From the NCBI RefSeq assembly GCF_003014715.1, contig NZ_PYAV01000003.1, forward strand, positions 1-64,000: DNA of 64,000 bases, written 5' to 3'. Position numbers and translations under genes: made by a program. A model generated the notes under the pieces. The model was not told the origin of the DNA, searched no databases, and was given only the letters and a program-made list of their open reading frames with translations. Below, piece after piece: positions 1-8,698 of this stretch (position 1 is the stretch's first letter; every line of letters begins with the position of its first letter). The DNA comes from Salsuginibacillus halophilus (GTDB lineage: Bacteria > Bacillota > Bacilli > Bacillales > Marinococcaceae).

Positions 1-273
1 GTAGAGACCGCTCGCTTAGAGGTAGAGACCGCTCGCTTAGAGGTAGAGACCGCTCGCTTAGAGGTAGAGACCGCTCGCTTAGAGGTAGAGACCGCTCGCT
101 TAGAGGTAGAGACCGCTCGCTTAGAGGTAGAGACCGCTCGCTTAGAGGTAGAGACCGCTCGCTTAGAGGTAGAGACCGCTCGCTTAGAGGTAGAGACCGC
201 TCGCTTAGAGGTAGAGACCGCACGCTTAGAGGTAGGGACCGCTCGCTCAGAGGCAGGGACCGCACGCCGGCAG
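1..273. repeat. 21-bp tandem repeat array (13 units, truncated by window edge)
   Basis: Thirteen head-to-tail copies of a 21-bp unit beginning gtagagaccgctcgcttaga. The ten units from 1 to 210 are identical; the last three (211-273) diverge progressively. The left end is cut by the window edge, so the true copy number is unknown. The unit length is a multiple of three and several frames stay open, but no start or ribosome binding site is visible and the array runs into the ywbE terminator, so it is treated as noncoding. Confidence 0.97.
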
Positions 274-290
274 GCTCATCTTCTCATATC

Positions 291-313
291 AAAAAGACGC
301 GGCTCACCGCGCC
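291..313 (-). terminator. Rho-independent terminator of ywbE
   Basis: Read on the minus strand, a GCGCGG/CCGCGT stem with a TGAG loop is followed by CTTTTT, 13 bases after the ywbE stop codon. Confidence 0.8.
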
Positions 314-325
314 TTCGCCTTCATA

Positions 326-532
326 TTATTCCTCAATCACTTGTTTCACGCGGCCGACGGTGCCATCCGTCAGCCGTACTTTAATACCGTGTGGGTGCGT
401 TGGCGCTTTCGTTAACAGCTGCTGCACGGTGCCGCGCGTCGTTTTGCCGCTTCTTTGATCTGCTTTCTGCACAACATCCACCGTTTTACCAGGTTCGATA
501 TTTGTTCGTTTCGTACCATCATTTTCACTCAT
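326..532 (-). CDS. ywbE: YwbE family protein (DUF2196)
   Basis: A small basic protein of 68 residues matching the YwbE/DUF2196 family, whose function is unknown. Recognisable family segments are KRTNIEPGKTVDVVQKADQR near the start and HPHGIKVRLTDGTVGRVKQV at the C-terminus, which looks like a KOW/SH3-type small barrel. The ATG at 532 is chosen over an upstream in-frame start because AAAGGA lies about 10 bases before it and family members begin near this point. It is transcribed divergently from the chemoreceptor gene and ends at its own terminator. The family assignment is recalled from B. subtilis YwbE. Confidence 0.85.
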   Translation of the reverse strand: MSENDGTKRTNIEPGKTVDVVQKADQRSGKTTRGTVQQLLTKAPTHPHGIKVRLTDGTVGRVKQVIEE

Positions 533-692
533 TACAACACGTCCTTTCCAATCTAACTTTAGCAGAAATGAGGGCAAAATTCAGGATTTCGGTGAAATTG
601 ATTTTTCGTCTATCATTTTAAATATTAAGATAATTTTGTATACTTGATCTAATAAAATATGTATTCGTTTTCAAACAGGTGGTGGTGAAAAT

Positions 693-2318
693 ATGGCGAC
701 GTTAACAGAAACAAAGAAAGCCCGCGAAGCTTTACGAAAAGTAGAAGAAGTTGCAGCAAATTTAAAGGATCGGCTTGCGCATACCCATGTTGAACAAGCC
801 CGCCATGAGCTCCGGCAAGAACTTGATGAGCTTTTAGAAGGTGATGAATATTTATTAATTGTTGAACCATCCGGCCGCAGCCTTGTACATACTAACCGGC
901 TGCGCGAAGGTCACGTCTTTAAAGATGATGTTGGTTTAAATGCGGCAAAAACAACGACACCGATCGTACAGGAGTATACCCGCAATACAGGTGAAGTGCT
1001 GTTAGATGCGGCTGCACCGATCGGCGTGGACGGTGAAGGCCGGTCCGTCAACTTGCGGCTCGGCCGACCGGTGCAAAAGCCGTTTTTGTTTCCGTTATTT
1101 ACAGCTATGGCGGTGATACCCGCTGCTTCTGCATATCTTGGGGCCGCTGTTGTCGGGGCAGAAGGCGGAAGCGCTTTAACGATAACAAGTATCGTACTCT
1201 TCGTTTCAGTCGTATGTGCTTTCGTATTGTACCGGCTGATAACTGCGCCTGTGCGTGCCTGGTATAGTACCGCCCGTTCCCTTTCGGCAGGGGACTTAAC
1301 AAAAGAGGTCCAAAATCAGCGGCAGGATGACTTTCACAAAGTTGGTTTTGAAATGAATAAAGTTGTGCTTGGCATGCGCAACATGATCCAAAATATGACG
1401 CAGGCTTCGGCGATGGTGCAGGAAGTGAGCACGAAGCAGGAACGCGAGGCAGAAGAAGTCACCGCGGTGTTTGAGGAAGTAAGCGGTACGCTGCATCAAT
1501 TCCATGACGATGCCGGCCATCAGCAGGTTTCGCTACAGTCAGCAGCATCACATGTAGATGAAATGATGGCACGTGTTGAAGCGGTGAAAGAGGAAGTGAG
1601 CGCCTCACTAGAGCGTTCTTCCGGCGCTGCTTCATCTTCTGCTGAAGGTAGAAAGGCTGTGCAGGCATCACGGGTGCAGATGGAAAAGATGCAGGAAGCC
1701 GCCCGCACTTCAAGCGGCCGGCTTGAGACCGTCATTGATGAGGCGGCAGCTATGCGGAGCCGCGTTGCCTCAATTACGGAAATTGCTGAGCAGACAAACC
1801 TTCTTGCTTTAAACGCCTCGATTGAAGCGGCCCGTGCCGGCGAGGCTGGTGCCGGTTTTGCGGTTGTCGCTGGTGAAGTACGCAAACTTGCAGAAGCGAC
1901 CAATCAGTTTAGTTCTGAAGTCATTCAAAAGCTTGAACATCTTGAAGGTGAAGTGCAGGAAGCCGCCCGGCATTCAGATGAAAGCCTGCACGTGATGACA
2001 GAAGGTGCGGAAAAAATGCAGGAAGCAGACGGTGCGATTCAAACGTTAAGTACGTTAGTTGAAGAAACGCTCACTTCTGTACAGGAAAACCGGACACAAG
2101 CAGAGCAGCTTGCAAAGGATGGGACAGAACTGCAGGAGAAGATTCATCACGTTCATAACATTGCAGATGAATTTTTAAAGGGGATTCAAGATACCACTTC
2201 CGGCTTAAGCGAAAAAGAAAGTCATGTAGAAGTGATGTCGCAGGAAGCCGCGCGTCTTGCCGATGAATCAAGGCGGATGCAGCAGATGGTGGAGCGCTTC
2301 AGAACAGAGGTAGAGTAA
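693..2318 (+). CDS. Methyl-accepting chemotaxis protein with no N-terminal membrane anchor
   Basis: A 541-residue chemoreceptor-type protein that would signal to the CheA/CheW array. Residues 1-130 form a hydrophilic N-terminal domain (helical start, then a Cache/PAS-like stretch around 50-110). Two closely spaced membrane segments follow at about 131-155 and 161-183, then a HAMP-like linker (184-240) and a long coiled-coil signalling domain. The conserved tip ([20 protein letters not shown]) lies near residue 362. There is no first transmembrane helix or signal peptide, so the putative sensor domain should be cytoplasmic, unlike the usual layout. The ATG follows an AGGTGGTGG site. The gene stands alone; no other chemotaxis genes are nearby and the ligand is unknown. 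Confidence 0.9.
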   Translation: MATLTETKKAREALRKVEEVAANLKDRLAHTHVEQARHELRQELDELLEGDEYLLIVEPSGRSLVHTNRLREGHVFKDDVGLNAAKTTTPIVQEYTRNTGEVLLDAAAPIGVDGEGRSVNLRLGRPVQKPFLFPLFTAMAVIPAASAYLGAAVVGAEGGSALTITSIVLFVSVVCAFVLYRLITAPVRAWYSTARSLSAGDLTKEVQNQRQDDFHKVGFEMNKVVLGMRNMIQNMTQASAMVQEVSTKQEREAEEVTAVFEEVSGTLHQFHDDAGHQQVSLQSAASHVDEMMARVEAVKEEVSASLERSSGAASSSAEGRKAVQASRVQMEKMQEAARTSSGRLETVIDEAAAMRSRVASITEIAEQTNLLALNASIEAARAGEAGAGFAVVAGEVRKLAEATNQFSSEVIQKLEHLEGEVQEAARHSDESLHVMTEGAEKMQEADGAIQTLSTLVEETLTSVQENRTQAEQLAKDGTELQEKIHHVHNIADEFLKGIQDTTSGLSEKESHVEVMSQEAARLADESRRMQQMVERFRTEVE

Positions 2319-2323
2319 ATTAC

Positions 2324-2354
2324 TTGCACAACTGCTTCTATGCTGTGATATACT
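2324..2354 (+). promoter_or_regulatory. Candidate sigma-A promoter of the riboflavin operon
   Basis: A TTGCAC -35 (2324-2329) and TATACT -10 (2349-2354) preceded by TG (extended -10), spaced 19 bp, lie about 30 bases before the FMN aptamer. Confidence 0.55.
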
Positions 2355-2385
2355 GTTTTAGAAAAATGAATGAGTTTTCAGCGGT

Positions 2386-2526
2386 ACCTTCGGGGCAGGG
2401 TGAAAATCCCGACCGGCGGTGTTAAAGCGTATGCTTTTCAGTCCGTGACCCGGCTGGCATTTTTGGCAGCCGGTGGATCCGGTGTAACTCCGGAGCCGAC
2501 AGTGAAAGTCTGGATGGGAGAAGGAA
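2386..2526 (+). ncRNA. FMN riboswitch (RFN element)
   Basis: The conserved RFN blocks appear in order: CTTCGGGGCAGGGTGAAAAT, CCCGACCGGCGGT, AGTCCGTGACCCG, GGATCCGGTGTAACTCCGGA, GCCGACAGTGAAAGTCTGGA and TGGGAGAAG. It lies upstream of ribD, the standard position for FMN feedback control of riboflavin synthesis. A second hairpin (2547-2578, AAACCGGC/GCCGGTTT) and a strong terminator (2629-2661) form the probable expression platform. Confidence 0.97.
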
Positions 2527-2628
2527 TGACCGCGGACGTCAATAATAAACCGGCGATACGTGTATGTTCTGCCGGTTTGTAGATATTCGGCACGTGTATC
2601 TTTTTTTCGTCCGTGATGAAGCGATTTC

Positions 2629-2661
2629 CCCCTCAATCCTGAAGTCGATTGAGGGGTTTTT
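2629..2661 (+). terminator. Riboswitch-controlled terminator before ribD
   Basis: A perfect 10-bp stem CCCCTCAATC/GATTGAGGGG followed by TTTTT, between the FMN aptamer and the ribD start. It presumably forms when FMN is bound. Confidence 0.9.
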
Positions 2662-2694
2662 ATATGATGATAAAGCCTTAAAGGGGGAGGAAGC

Positions 2695-3789
2695 TTGTTG
2701 AATGATGAAACATATATGCGCCAGGCGCTTGATTTAGCTGCGAGTGCTGAAGGCCAGACTGCCCCGAATCCGCTCGTCGGCGCAGTTGTAGTGAAAGACG
2801 GCGCGGTTGTTGGTGTGGGGGCGCATTTGGCGCACGGCGAGGCGCATGCAGAAGTCCATGCGTTAAATATGGCAGGTGACAAAGCAGCAGGCGCGACGAT
2901 TTATGTCACCCTTGAACCGTGCAGTCACCACGGAAAAACGCCGCCATGTGCGGATAAAGTTATTGAAGCAGGAATCAGCCGCTGTGTGGTGGCTGTGCAG
3001 GACCCGTTTTCGCAAGTGGCCGGAAACGGCATTCAAAAGTTACGAGACGCAGGAATTGAGGTGACTGTCGGGTGTCTTGAAGGTGAAGCCCGCGAACGAA
3101 ACCGGGCTTTTTTCCATTACGTACGCACCGGGTTACCTTACATTACTGTAAAATCAGCAGCATCGCTGGATGGGAAGACGTCTACGCATACTGGAGAAAG
3201 CCAGTGGATCACAAGTGAAGCTGCCCGTACCGACGGTCACCGGCTTCGTCACACGCATCAAGCCATTGCGGCTGGGATTGATACGGTCATTCACGATGAC
3301 CCATCACTTACGACCCGCCTCCCTGCCGGTGGTAACTCGCCGATCCGGGTGATTGTAGATACGATGCTGCGCACACCACTTGAGGCAAAAATGCTCCATG
3401 ACGATCAAGCACCGGTATGGATCATTGCAGGACCGGAAGCGCCGCAGGATAAAGCGGCTTCACTACAGGAGGCCGGGGCTCGGATTTTTCGCCTGAATGA
3501 ATCACCGGCGTCGAATTTGCGCAAGGTGATGGAACTGCTCGGCGAAGAAAAAATCACGTCTGTTTTAGTTGAAGGCGGCGCCACTTTAATTGGCAGCTTC
3601 GTTACAGAACAGCTCGTTAACGAGTGGGTTTCCTATATTGCGCCGATGGTCATCGGCGGTCGTGAGGCAACTCCGCAATCGAAAGGAAAAGGTATGCCAG
3701 CTTTAGCCGACGTACCGGCCATGGAAATTCAAGAAACAACAATGCTTGGTCCTGATGTAAAAATTACAGCGCGCAAACGGGAGGAATGA
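2695..3789 (+). CDS. ribD: Bifunctional diaminohydroxyphosphoribosylaminopyrimidine deaminase / 5-amino-6-(5-phosphoribosylamino)uracil reductase
   Basis: Second and third steps of riboflavin synthesis from GTP. The N-terminal cytidine-deaminase-type domain carries the zinc motif HAE (residues 51-53) and PCSHHGKTPPC (C76, C85). The C-terminal half, from about residue 145, is the RibD_C/dihydrofolate-reductase-like NADPH reductase with the VEGGATLIGSF motif. At 364 residues it has the normal length. Two consecutive TTG codons (2695, 2698) can start it behind a strong AGGGGGAGG; the second has the better spacing. First gene of ribD-ribE-ribBA-ribH, controlled by the FMN riboswitch. Confidence 0.96.
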   Translation: MLNDETYMRQALDLAASAEGQTAPNPLVGAVVVKDGAVVGVGAHLAHGEAHAEVHALNMAGDKAAGATIYVTLEPCSHHGKTPPCADKVIEAGISRCVVAVQDPFSQVAGNGIQKLRDAGIEVTVGCLEGEARERNRAFFHYVRTGLPYITVKSAASLDGKTSTHTGESQWITSEAARTDGHRLRHTHQAIAAGIDTVIHDDPSLTTRLPAGGNSPIRVIVDTMLRTPLEAKMLHDDQAPVWIIAGPEAPQDKAASLQEAGARIFRLNESPASNLRKVMELLGEEKITSVLVEGGATLIGSFVTEQLVNEWVSYIAPMVIGGREATPQSKGKGMPALADVPAMEIQETTMLGPDVKITARKREE

Positions 3790-3793
3790 GGAA

Positions 3794-4441
3794 TTGTTCA
3801 CAGGTATTATTGAAGAAAAAGGGAAGGTGCAGTCGCTCAACCGGCAGGGCGAATCTTTTGTTCTCGTTATTGAGGCAGAGAAAATTTTACAAGATGTCCA
3901 TCTTGGCGACAGCATTGCCGTAAACGGGGTGTGCTTAACCGTGACCTCGTTTCAAAGCCACAGCTTTACGGTGGATGTTATGCCGGAAACGGTCCGGGCA
4001 ACAAGTCTGCGCCAGCTCGCTACAGGAAGTGCCGTCAATTTAGAGCGGGCAATGCCGGCAAACGGCCGGTTTGGCGGTCATTTTGTAAGCGGGCACGTGG
4101 ATGGGACCGGAGTCATTCAAAAGCGGACGCCTGAAGCGAACGCTGTGTATTTTCACATTCAAGTAGATAAGGAGCTTACCCCTTATATCAGCTATAAAGG
4201 TTCGGTTGCAGTCGATGGAATCAGCTTAACCATCTTCGGGATTGAAAATGATGAGCTCGTACTTTCGATTATTCCACATACCTTAGAAGAGACGGTGCTT
4301 GGTGAAAAAGGCACAAAAGATGTGGTGAACATTGAAACCGATATGCTCGCAAAATACGTAGAGCGGCTGCTTGAAGTAAAAGAAACGCAGACAAAGCCCG
4401 GTTTAACGAAAGAAGACTTAAACGGTTACGGATTTTTATAG
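3794..4441 (+). CDS. ribE: Riboflavin synthase alpha subunit
   Basis: Dismutates two 6,7-dimethyl-8-ribityllumazine molecules into riboflavin and the aminopyrimidine precursor, the last step of the pathway. The 215-residue protein has the family signature [10 protein letters not shown] at the N-terminus and two homologous lumazine-binding barrels (about 1-97 and 98-195), with the second-repeat motif [14 protein letters not shown] near residue 93. The start is TTG at 3794, five bases after the ribD stop, behind GGGAGGAATGAGG. It is co-transcribed with the rest of the rib operon. Confidence 0.95.
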   Translation: MFTGIIEEKGKVQSLNRQGESFVLVIEAEKILQDVHLGDSIAVNGVCLTVTSFQSHSFTVDVMPETVRATSLRQLATGSAVNLERAMPANGRFGGHFVSGHVDGTGVIQKRTPEANAVYFHIQVDKELTPYISYKGSVAVDGISLTIFGIENDELVLSIIPHTLEETVLGEKGTKDVVNIETDMLAKYVERLLEVKETQTKPGLTKEDLNGYGFL

Positions 4442-4475
4442 CAGAAGCCAACAAGCCGCAGAAAGGCGTGATGAC

Positions 4476-5681
4476 ATGACAGAGGAAATGTTTGACCCGA
4501 TTGAAGAAGCGATTTATGAGTTAATGCAAGGGCGGGTTGTCATCGTTTGTGATGATGAAGACAGGGAAAATGAAGGGGATTTTGTTGCGCTGGCAGACCG
4601 GGCGACGCCGGAGACGATTAACTTTATGATTACCCACGGCCGTGGGCTCGTCTGTGCTCCGATTACAGAAGCGCGGGCAAAAGCGCTCGAGCTTGCGCCG
4701 ATGGTTGATCATAACACGGATCCAAATGGTACTGCTTTTACAATTAGTGTAGATCATGAAACGAACACAACCGGCATTTCTGCGCACGAACGGGCAGATA
4801 CGGTGCGGGCCCTCGTTGATGAAAAAGAAGGCCCGAAAGCTTTCCAGCGGCCTGGTCATATCTTTCCACTCGTTGCAAAAGAAGGCGGCGTACTCCGCCG
4901 GGCAGGGCACACTGAAGCTGCTGTTGACTTAGCCCGTCTATCCGGTGCATCTCCTGCAGGCGTGATTTGTGAAATTATTAAAGAAGACGGTGCGATGGCC
5001 CGGGTGCCTGACCTTCGTGAAATCGCTGATACGCACGAGCTGAAAATGATTACAATTAAAGACTTAATTGAGTACCGTAATAAAAAAGATCAGCTAGTGA
5101 ACCGGGAAGTGCAGATCACTTTACCGACAGCGTTTGGGGAGTTTGAGGCTTACGCTTACACATCAGTCATTGATGATAAGGAACATATTGCATTAGTGAA
5201 AGGAAAAATTGACCCGGAAGACCCGGTCCTCGTCCGCGTCCACTCGGAGTGTTTAACTGGTGATGTGTTTGGCTCAAACCGCTGTGACTGCGGTCCGCAG
5301 CTTCATACTGCGATGCAGCAGATTGAAGATGAAGGCCGCGGCGTATTATTGTATATGCGGCAGGAAGGCAGAGGCATTGGCTTGATTAATAAGCTAAGGG
5401 CATATAAACTGCAGGAGAAAGGTTATGACACGGTCGAAGCCAATGAACAGCTCGGCTTTAAGCCGGATTTGCGCGATTACGGTGTAGGAGCGCAAATTTT
5501 GCGCGACCTTGGTGTTTCCAACATGAAATTGTTAACGAATAATCCGCGTAAAATTACAGGTTTGAAAGGTTACGGCCTGCACGTTGTGGACCGGGTGGCA
5601 ATTCAGCTGCCTTATAACCTGGACAATGAAAAGTATTTACGTACGAAACATTCGAAGCTTGGTCACATGCTTCACTTTTAA
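4476..5681 (+). CDS. ribBA: Bifunctional 3,4-dihydroxy-2-butanone-4-phosphate synthase / GTP cyclohydrolase II
   Basis: Supplies both entry substrates of riboflavin synthesis. Residues 1 to about 205 are the DHBP synthase, with the acidic metal/substrate loop [10 protein letters not shown] at 26-35 and the [10 protein letters not shown] motif. From about 206 the GTP cyclohydrolase II domain carries its three-cysteine zinc site in [17 protein letters not shown] (near residue 255) and the catalytic RQEGRGIGL motif. The 401-residue fusion has the usual length. ATG start, 35 bases after ribE, in the rib operon. Confidence 0.96.
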   Translation: MTEEMFDPIEEAIYELMQGRVVIVCDDEDRENEGDFVALADRATPETINFMITHGRGLVCAPITEARAKALELAPMVDHNTDPNGTAFTISVDHETNTTGISAHERADTVRALVDEKEGPKAFQRPGHIFPLVAKEGGVLRRAGHTEAAVDLARLSGASPAGVICEIIKEDGAMARVPDLREIADTHELKMITIKDLIEYRNKKDQLVNREVQITLPTAFGEFEAYAYTSVIDDKEHIALVKGKIDPEDPVLVRVHSECLTGDVFGSNRCDCGPQLHTAMQQIEDEGRGVLLYMRQEGRGIGLINKLRAYKLQEKGYDTVEANEQLGFKPDLRDYGVGAQILRDLGVSNMKLLTNNPRKITGLKGYGLHVVDRVAIQLPYNLDNEKYLRTKHSKLGHMLHF

Positions 5682-5711
5682 AATTTTACAATTGTAGAAA
5701 GTAGGCTAAAC

Positions 5712-6179
5712 ATGGGTAATGTATATGAAGGAAATCTTGTAGGTACAGATCTTCGCATCGGCATTGTTGTCGGTCGGTTTAATGATTTTATTACGAGCAA
5801 ACTGCTTGAAGGTGCAGAAGATACGCTCCGCCGTCACGGTGTTTCAGCAGATCAGATCGACACTGCCTGGGTGCCCGGCGCCTTTGAAATTCCATTTGCG
5901 GCAAAGCAGATGGCTGAAAGTGGGAAATACGATGCGGTTGTTACACTTGGTACAGTGATCCGCGGCTCCACGCCGCACTTTGATTACGTTTGCGGCGAGA
6001 CGGCAAAAGGCGTTTCCTCACTTTCGCTTTCAACGAATGTGCCGGTGATTTTTGGTGTAGTAACGACAGATACCATTGAGCAGGCGATTGAGCGTGCCGG
6101 CACAAAAGCCGGTAACAAAGGTGGCGAAGCGGCTGTTTCTGCAATTGAAATGGCGAATCTTGCGAAAAGCTTTCGTTAA
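5712..6179 (+). CDS. ribH: 6,7-dimethyl-8-ribityllumazine synthase
   Basis: Condenses the aminopyrimidinedione with 3,4-dihydroxybutanone phosphate, forming the capsid-like RibH shell in Bacillus. The 155-residue protein has the family motifs [25 protein letters not shown] and [17 protein letters not shown], the last including the active-site histidine. The ATG follows GAAAGTAGG-like sequence 30 bases downstream of ribBA. Last of the four biosynthetic genes of the operon. Confidence 0.96.
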   Translation: MGNVYEGNLVGTDLRIGIVVGRFNDFITSKLLEGAEDTLRRHGVSADQIDTAWVPGAFEIPFAAKQMAESGKYDAVVTLGTVIRGSTPHFDYVCGETAKGVSSLSLSTNVPVIFGVVTTDTIEQAIERAGTKAGNKGGEAAVSAIEMANLAKSFR

Positions 6180-6260
6180 GTCGCGCCGGCTGGTATGATA
6201 TACTGCGGACGCCGGTTTGAACAGGCGGATTAAGGTCTTGCGAACAAAGGATGATGAAGG

Positions 6261-6638
6261 ATGTTAACGAAATATAAACCTTCGCATAAAAAAATCGCGA
6301 TGGGGCTTCTGTCGTATTCACCGGAGCAAAAAGATGTCAAAACGCTGCAGGAGACGATGCAGCGTTACGAAGAAGATGATGCGTGGCGGCTTTATTTATG
6401 GAAAGAAGAAGATATGGTCGCTGTCGCCGGCTTATATATGCCTGAAGAAGGCCGGGTGGAATTGCGTCATTTGTGTGTGAATCCGTCTTTTCGTGATGAA
6501 GGCATTGCCAAAAAGCTTGTAGAGACATTGGAAGAGCGTCTGCAGGTAAAATTGCATGGAACAGAAGAAACTGCGCCGTATTTAGCGCAGCGTCAAACGA
6601 AAGATGAGGAACAAAGCGGCAAGGCCCCGAGCGAATAA
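6261..6638 (+). CDS. ribT: RibT, GNAT-family N-acetyltransferase of the riboflavin operon
   Basis: A 125-residue GNAT-type acetyltransferase matching RibT of Bacillus rib operons in length and position; its substrate is not established. The acetyl-CoA-binding region is visible in VELRHLCVNPSFRDEGIAKK (about residues 73-92). The start ATG is behind AAGGATGATGAAGG. An 81-bp gap with a TGATATACT element after ribH could hold an additional promoter. It ends at a bidirectional terminator shared with ypuF. Confidence 0.85.
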   Translation: MLTKYKPSHKKIAMGLLSYSPEQKDVKTLQETMQRYEEDDAWRLYLWKEEDMVAVAGLYMPEEGRVELRHLCVNPSFRDEGIAKKLVETLEERLQVKLHGTEETAPYLAQRQTKDEEQSGKAPSE

Positions 6639-6677
6639 AAAAAGACGGCCGGTTACGAGTGAACCTGCCGTCTTTTT
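6639..6677. terminator. Bidirectional terminator between ribT and ypuF
   Basis: AAAAAGACGGC and GCCGTCTTTTT form a perfect stem with T runs on both strands, placed between the convergent ribT and ypuF stops. Confidence 0.9.
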
Positions 6678-7192
6678 GCTTTTTCTTCCTGCTGCAGTTT
6701 ACGTTCTTGAATCACTTCGGCACGCTCTGGGCGCAAGGTGTGTTTATGCACGATCATGTCATCGGTAAAATCTGTTTCCGCACCAAACGTGATGCCGGTT
6801 TGCGCAGCTTTATGCGCTACGGCAGTTTGAAGGTCAGGGTCGTTGATGGGTAAGTTCATATCAACATATGGCACGTCTTGGCGCAAGTGCTGCAGCCGCT
6901 CAATCAGTTTTTCAAGCAGGGCTTCTGCATCAAGGCCGAGTGCTTCAACTTCTTCGCGGCGCTTCTCGAGAATGTTCCAGCTGCTTGAAATCATGCGTTC
7001 TGCACCGGCTGTGTTGCCGCGGCGTTCATGATATAAGCCGACAGCGATCTGGATTAAACCGACCCAGACCCGTTCCTGTTTGTTCGTCGCTTCTTTCCAG
7101 TAATCTTCTAACACTTCGTGACACTCAAAAAAGTCACGATCTGTATGAAAATAAACGAGATAATCGATATAAGCTTCAGGATACTGCTCCAA
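6653..7192 (-). CDS. ypuF: YpuF-type DUF309 protein
   Basis: A 179-residue protein of the DUF309 family, function unknown. The diagnostic helical motif FECHEVLEDYWKE is at about residues 22-34, followed by GLIQIAVGLYHERRGN, both typical of DUF309. The charged C-terminal third (135-179) looks like an extension. The ATG at 7192 is preceded by GGAGG. In B. subtilis ypuF lies between ribT and scpA on the same strand; here the neighbourhood is kept but the gene is inverted. Confidence 0.82.
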   Translation of the reverse strand: MEQYPEAYIDYLVYFHTDRDFFECHEVLEDYWKEATNKQERVWVGLIQIAVGLYHERRGNTAGAERMISSSWNILEKRREEVEALGLDAEALLEKLIERLQHLRQDVPYVDMNLPINDPDLQTAVAHKAAQTGITFGAETDFTDDMIVHKHTLRPERAEVIQERKLQQEEKAKRRQVHS

Positions 7193-7357
7193 TCGGCAAC
7201 CTCCTAACTACAAAATCACCGCCATAGATGCATCCATGGTCGGTGTTATCTAATTGTCAGCTATTATAACATAGCTATGCAGCCGTTAGAAACTCATCAG
7301 CTTGTAACAAACTGTTATCAGCTATAAGGATATGATGCAATTGAAGGAACGATACAT

Positions 7358-8122
7358 ATGCAGACATACAGTGTGAAAATTGATGCCTTTGAAGGGCCGC
7401 TTGATCTCTTGCTGCATTTAATTCAGCAGGCTGAAGTTGATATATATGATATTCCTGTCGCACAAATTACGGAACAGTACATGGCCTATATTCACTCTAT
7501 GCAGGAGCTTGCCCTTGATTATGCAAGCGAATATTTAGTCATGGCCTCAACGTTGCTTGCGATGAAAAGCCGGATGCTTCTTCCGATTGAAGAAGCAGAA
7601 GACATGGAAGCTGATGAGATGCTTGAAGATGAAGACGACCCGCGCCGCGAGCTTGCCGAAAAACTTGCGGCTTATAAGCAGTATAAAGAAGCGGCAGGGA
7701 CCCTTGAAACGTTTGAATCAGAGCGCATGGAAAAGTTCAGTAAAGCGCCGTCGCAGGTGGATGACTATATTCAGCATGAAGATGAACAGGCGGTGCCGGA
7801 TGTAGGCGGAATCACGGTTTATGATATGATTCAAGCGTATCAAAATGCGAAAAACCGGCTGAAAAAGGCAAATGAACCGCCGGCGGTTGTAAAACCAGAT
7901 ACGTTTACGGTGGAAGCACAAATTGAGGATGTACGTGAAAAAGTGAAGACTTCGACAGGCCCGGTATCCTTTACGAACTGGCTTGCGGCAAGGCCGCCGG
8001 CAGAACTTGTCGCTTCTTTTCTTGCGGTGCTTGAATTAATGAAAGGTGGCGAGATTTTATGCCGGCAGGACGGAAACTTTTCAGATATATGGATGTATCG
8101 TAAAGAAGAAGGAGCGAGCTAA
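7358..8122 (+). CDS. scpA: Segregation and condensation protein A
   Basis: Kleisin subunit of the Smc-ScpAB condensin that organises and helps segregate the chromosome. The 254-residue protein has the kleisin N-terminus FEGPLDLLLHLIQQAEVDIY (residues 9-28), which binds the Smc head, an acidic middle with EDMEADEMLEDEDD, and a C-terminal winged-helix part that contacts the other Smc head. The ATG follows GAAGGAACG. scpB starts one base after the stop, so the two are co-transcribed. Confidence 0.95.
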   Translation: MQTYSVKIDAFEGPLDLLLHLIQQAEVDIYDIPVAQITEQYMAYIHSMQELALDYASEYLVMASTLLAMKSRMLLPIEEAEDMEADEMLEDEDDPRRELAEKLAAYKQYKEAAGTLETFESERMEKFSKAPSQVDDYIQHEDEQAVPDVGGITVYDMIQAYQNAKNRLKKANEPPAVVKPDTFTVEAQIEDVREKVKTSTGPVSFTNWLAARPPAELVASFLAVLELMKGGEILCRQDGNFSDIWMYRKEEGAS

Positions 8123-8123
8123 C

Positions 8124-8696
8124 GTGGCAGAAGTAAGAGCGTTGATTGAAAGTTTAGTGTTTGTCAGCGGTGATGAAGGTGTGACACTCCCCGAACTCGC
8201 TGATGTGTTAGAGCTTTCTGAAGCAGAAGCAGAAGCAGAAGCAGAGGCGTTGAAATCGGTTGTAAACGAGCGAGACGGCGGGTTTTATATGGATCGAAGC
8301 GGGCACAGCTACCGCTTTGTGACGGTGAAAGAAGCGGCCCCGTATATTCGCCGGATGATGAATCCGCCGGAGAAGAAAACATTATCGCGGGCAGCCCTTG
8401 AAACGCTTGCGATTATTGCTTATGAACAGCCGGTGACGCGTCTTGATATTGAAAATATTCGCGGGGTGAAAGCGGAAAAGGCCGTGCAGTCTCTTGTCGG
8501 GCGCGGGTTAATCGAAGCGAGAGGCCGTTCTGAAGGCAGTGGTCGCGCGATTTTATACGGCACGACCGATCAGTTTTTAGATACTTTTGATTTAACTTCG
8601 CTTGAAGAGCTGCCTCCACTTCCGGAAAATGAAAACAATGAAGACGATTTTCAAAGTGCAGACTTGTTTTTTGCAAGCCTTGCTTCAGAAGAGTAA
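8124..8696 (+). CDS. scpB: Segregation and condensation protein B
   Basis: Dimeric winged-helix partner of ScpA in the Smc condensin complex. The 190-residue protein shows the family segments ALIESLVFVSGDEGVTL at the start and LETLAIIAYEQPVTRLDIEN in the second winged helix. The GTG at 8124 is chosen because it lies behind GGAG, directly after scpA, and gives the standard N-terminus; an upstream in-frame ATG lies inside scpA. Residues 33-42 are five Glu-Ala pairs encoded by a hexanucleotide repeat, which could vary in length by slippage. Confidence 0.93.
   Translation: MAEVRALIESLVFVSGDEGVTLPELADVLELSEAEAEAEAEALKSVVNERDGGFYMDRSGHSYRFVTVKEAAPYIRRMMNPPEKKTLSRAALETLAIIAYEQPVTRLDIENIRGVKAEKAVQSLVGRGLIEARGRSEGSGRAILYGTTDQFLDTFDLTSLEELPPLPENENNEDDFQSADLFFASLASEE
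8220..8249 (+). repeat. Hexanucleotide microsatellite inside scpB
   Basis: Four perfect GAAGCA units and a degenerate GAGGCG, in frame, encode (Glu-Ala)5 in an alpha-helical part of ScpB. Confidence 0.85.
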
Positions 8697-8698
8697 GG

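Noticed and set aside
1-384. Open frame through the 21-bp array (repeating V-E-T-A-R-L-E) as a heptad-repeat protein
   Set aside because: Several frames of the unit are open simply because 21 is a multiple of three, and this frame continues through the ywbE terminator and antisense to ywbE. No start or ribosome binding site is visible.
1520-1903. 127-codon minus-strand frame inside the chemoreceptor gene
   Set aside because: Antisense shadow of the alanine-rich coiled coil; no start signal or known domain.
2358-2882. Minus-strand and plus-strand open frames over the riboflavin leader
   Set aside because: They cover the conserved FMN riboswitch and ribD and have no ribosome binding site.
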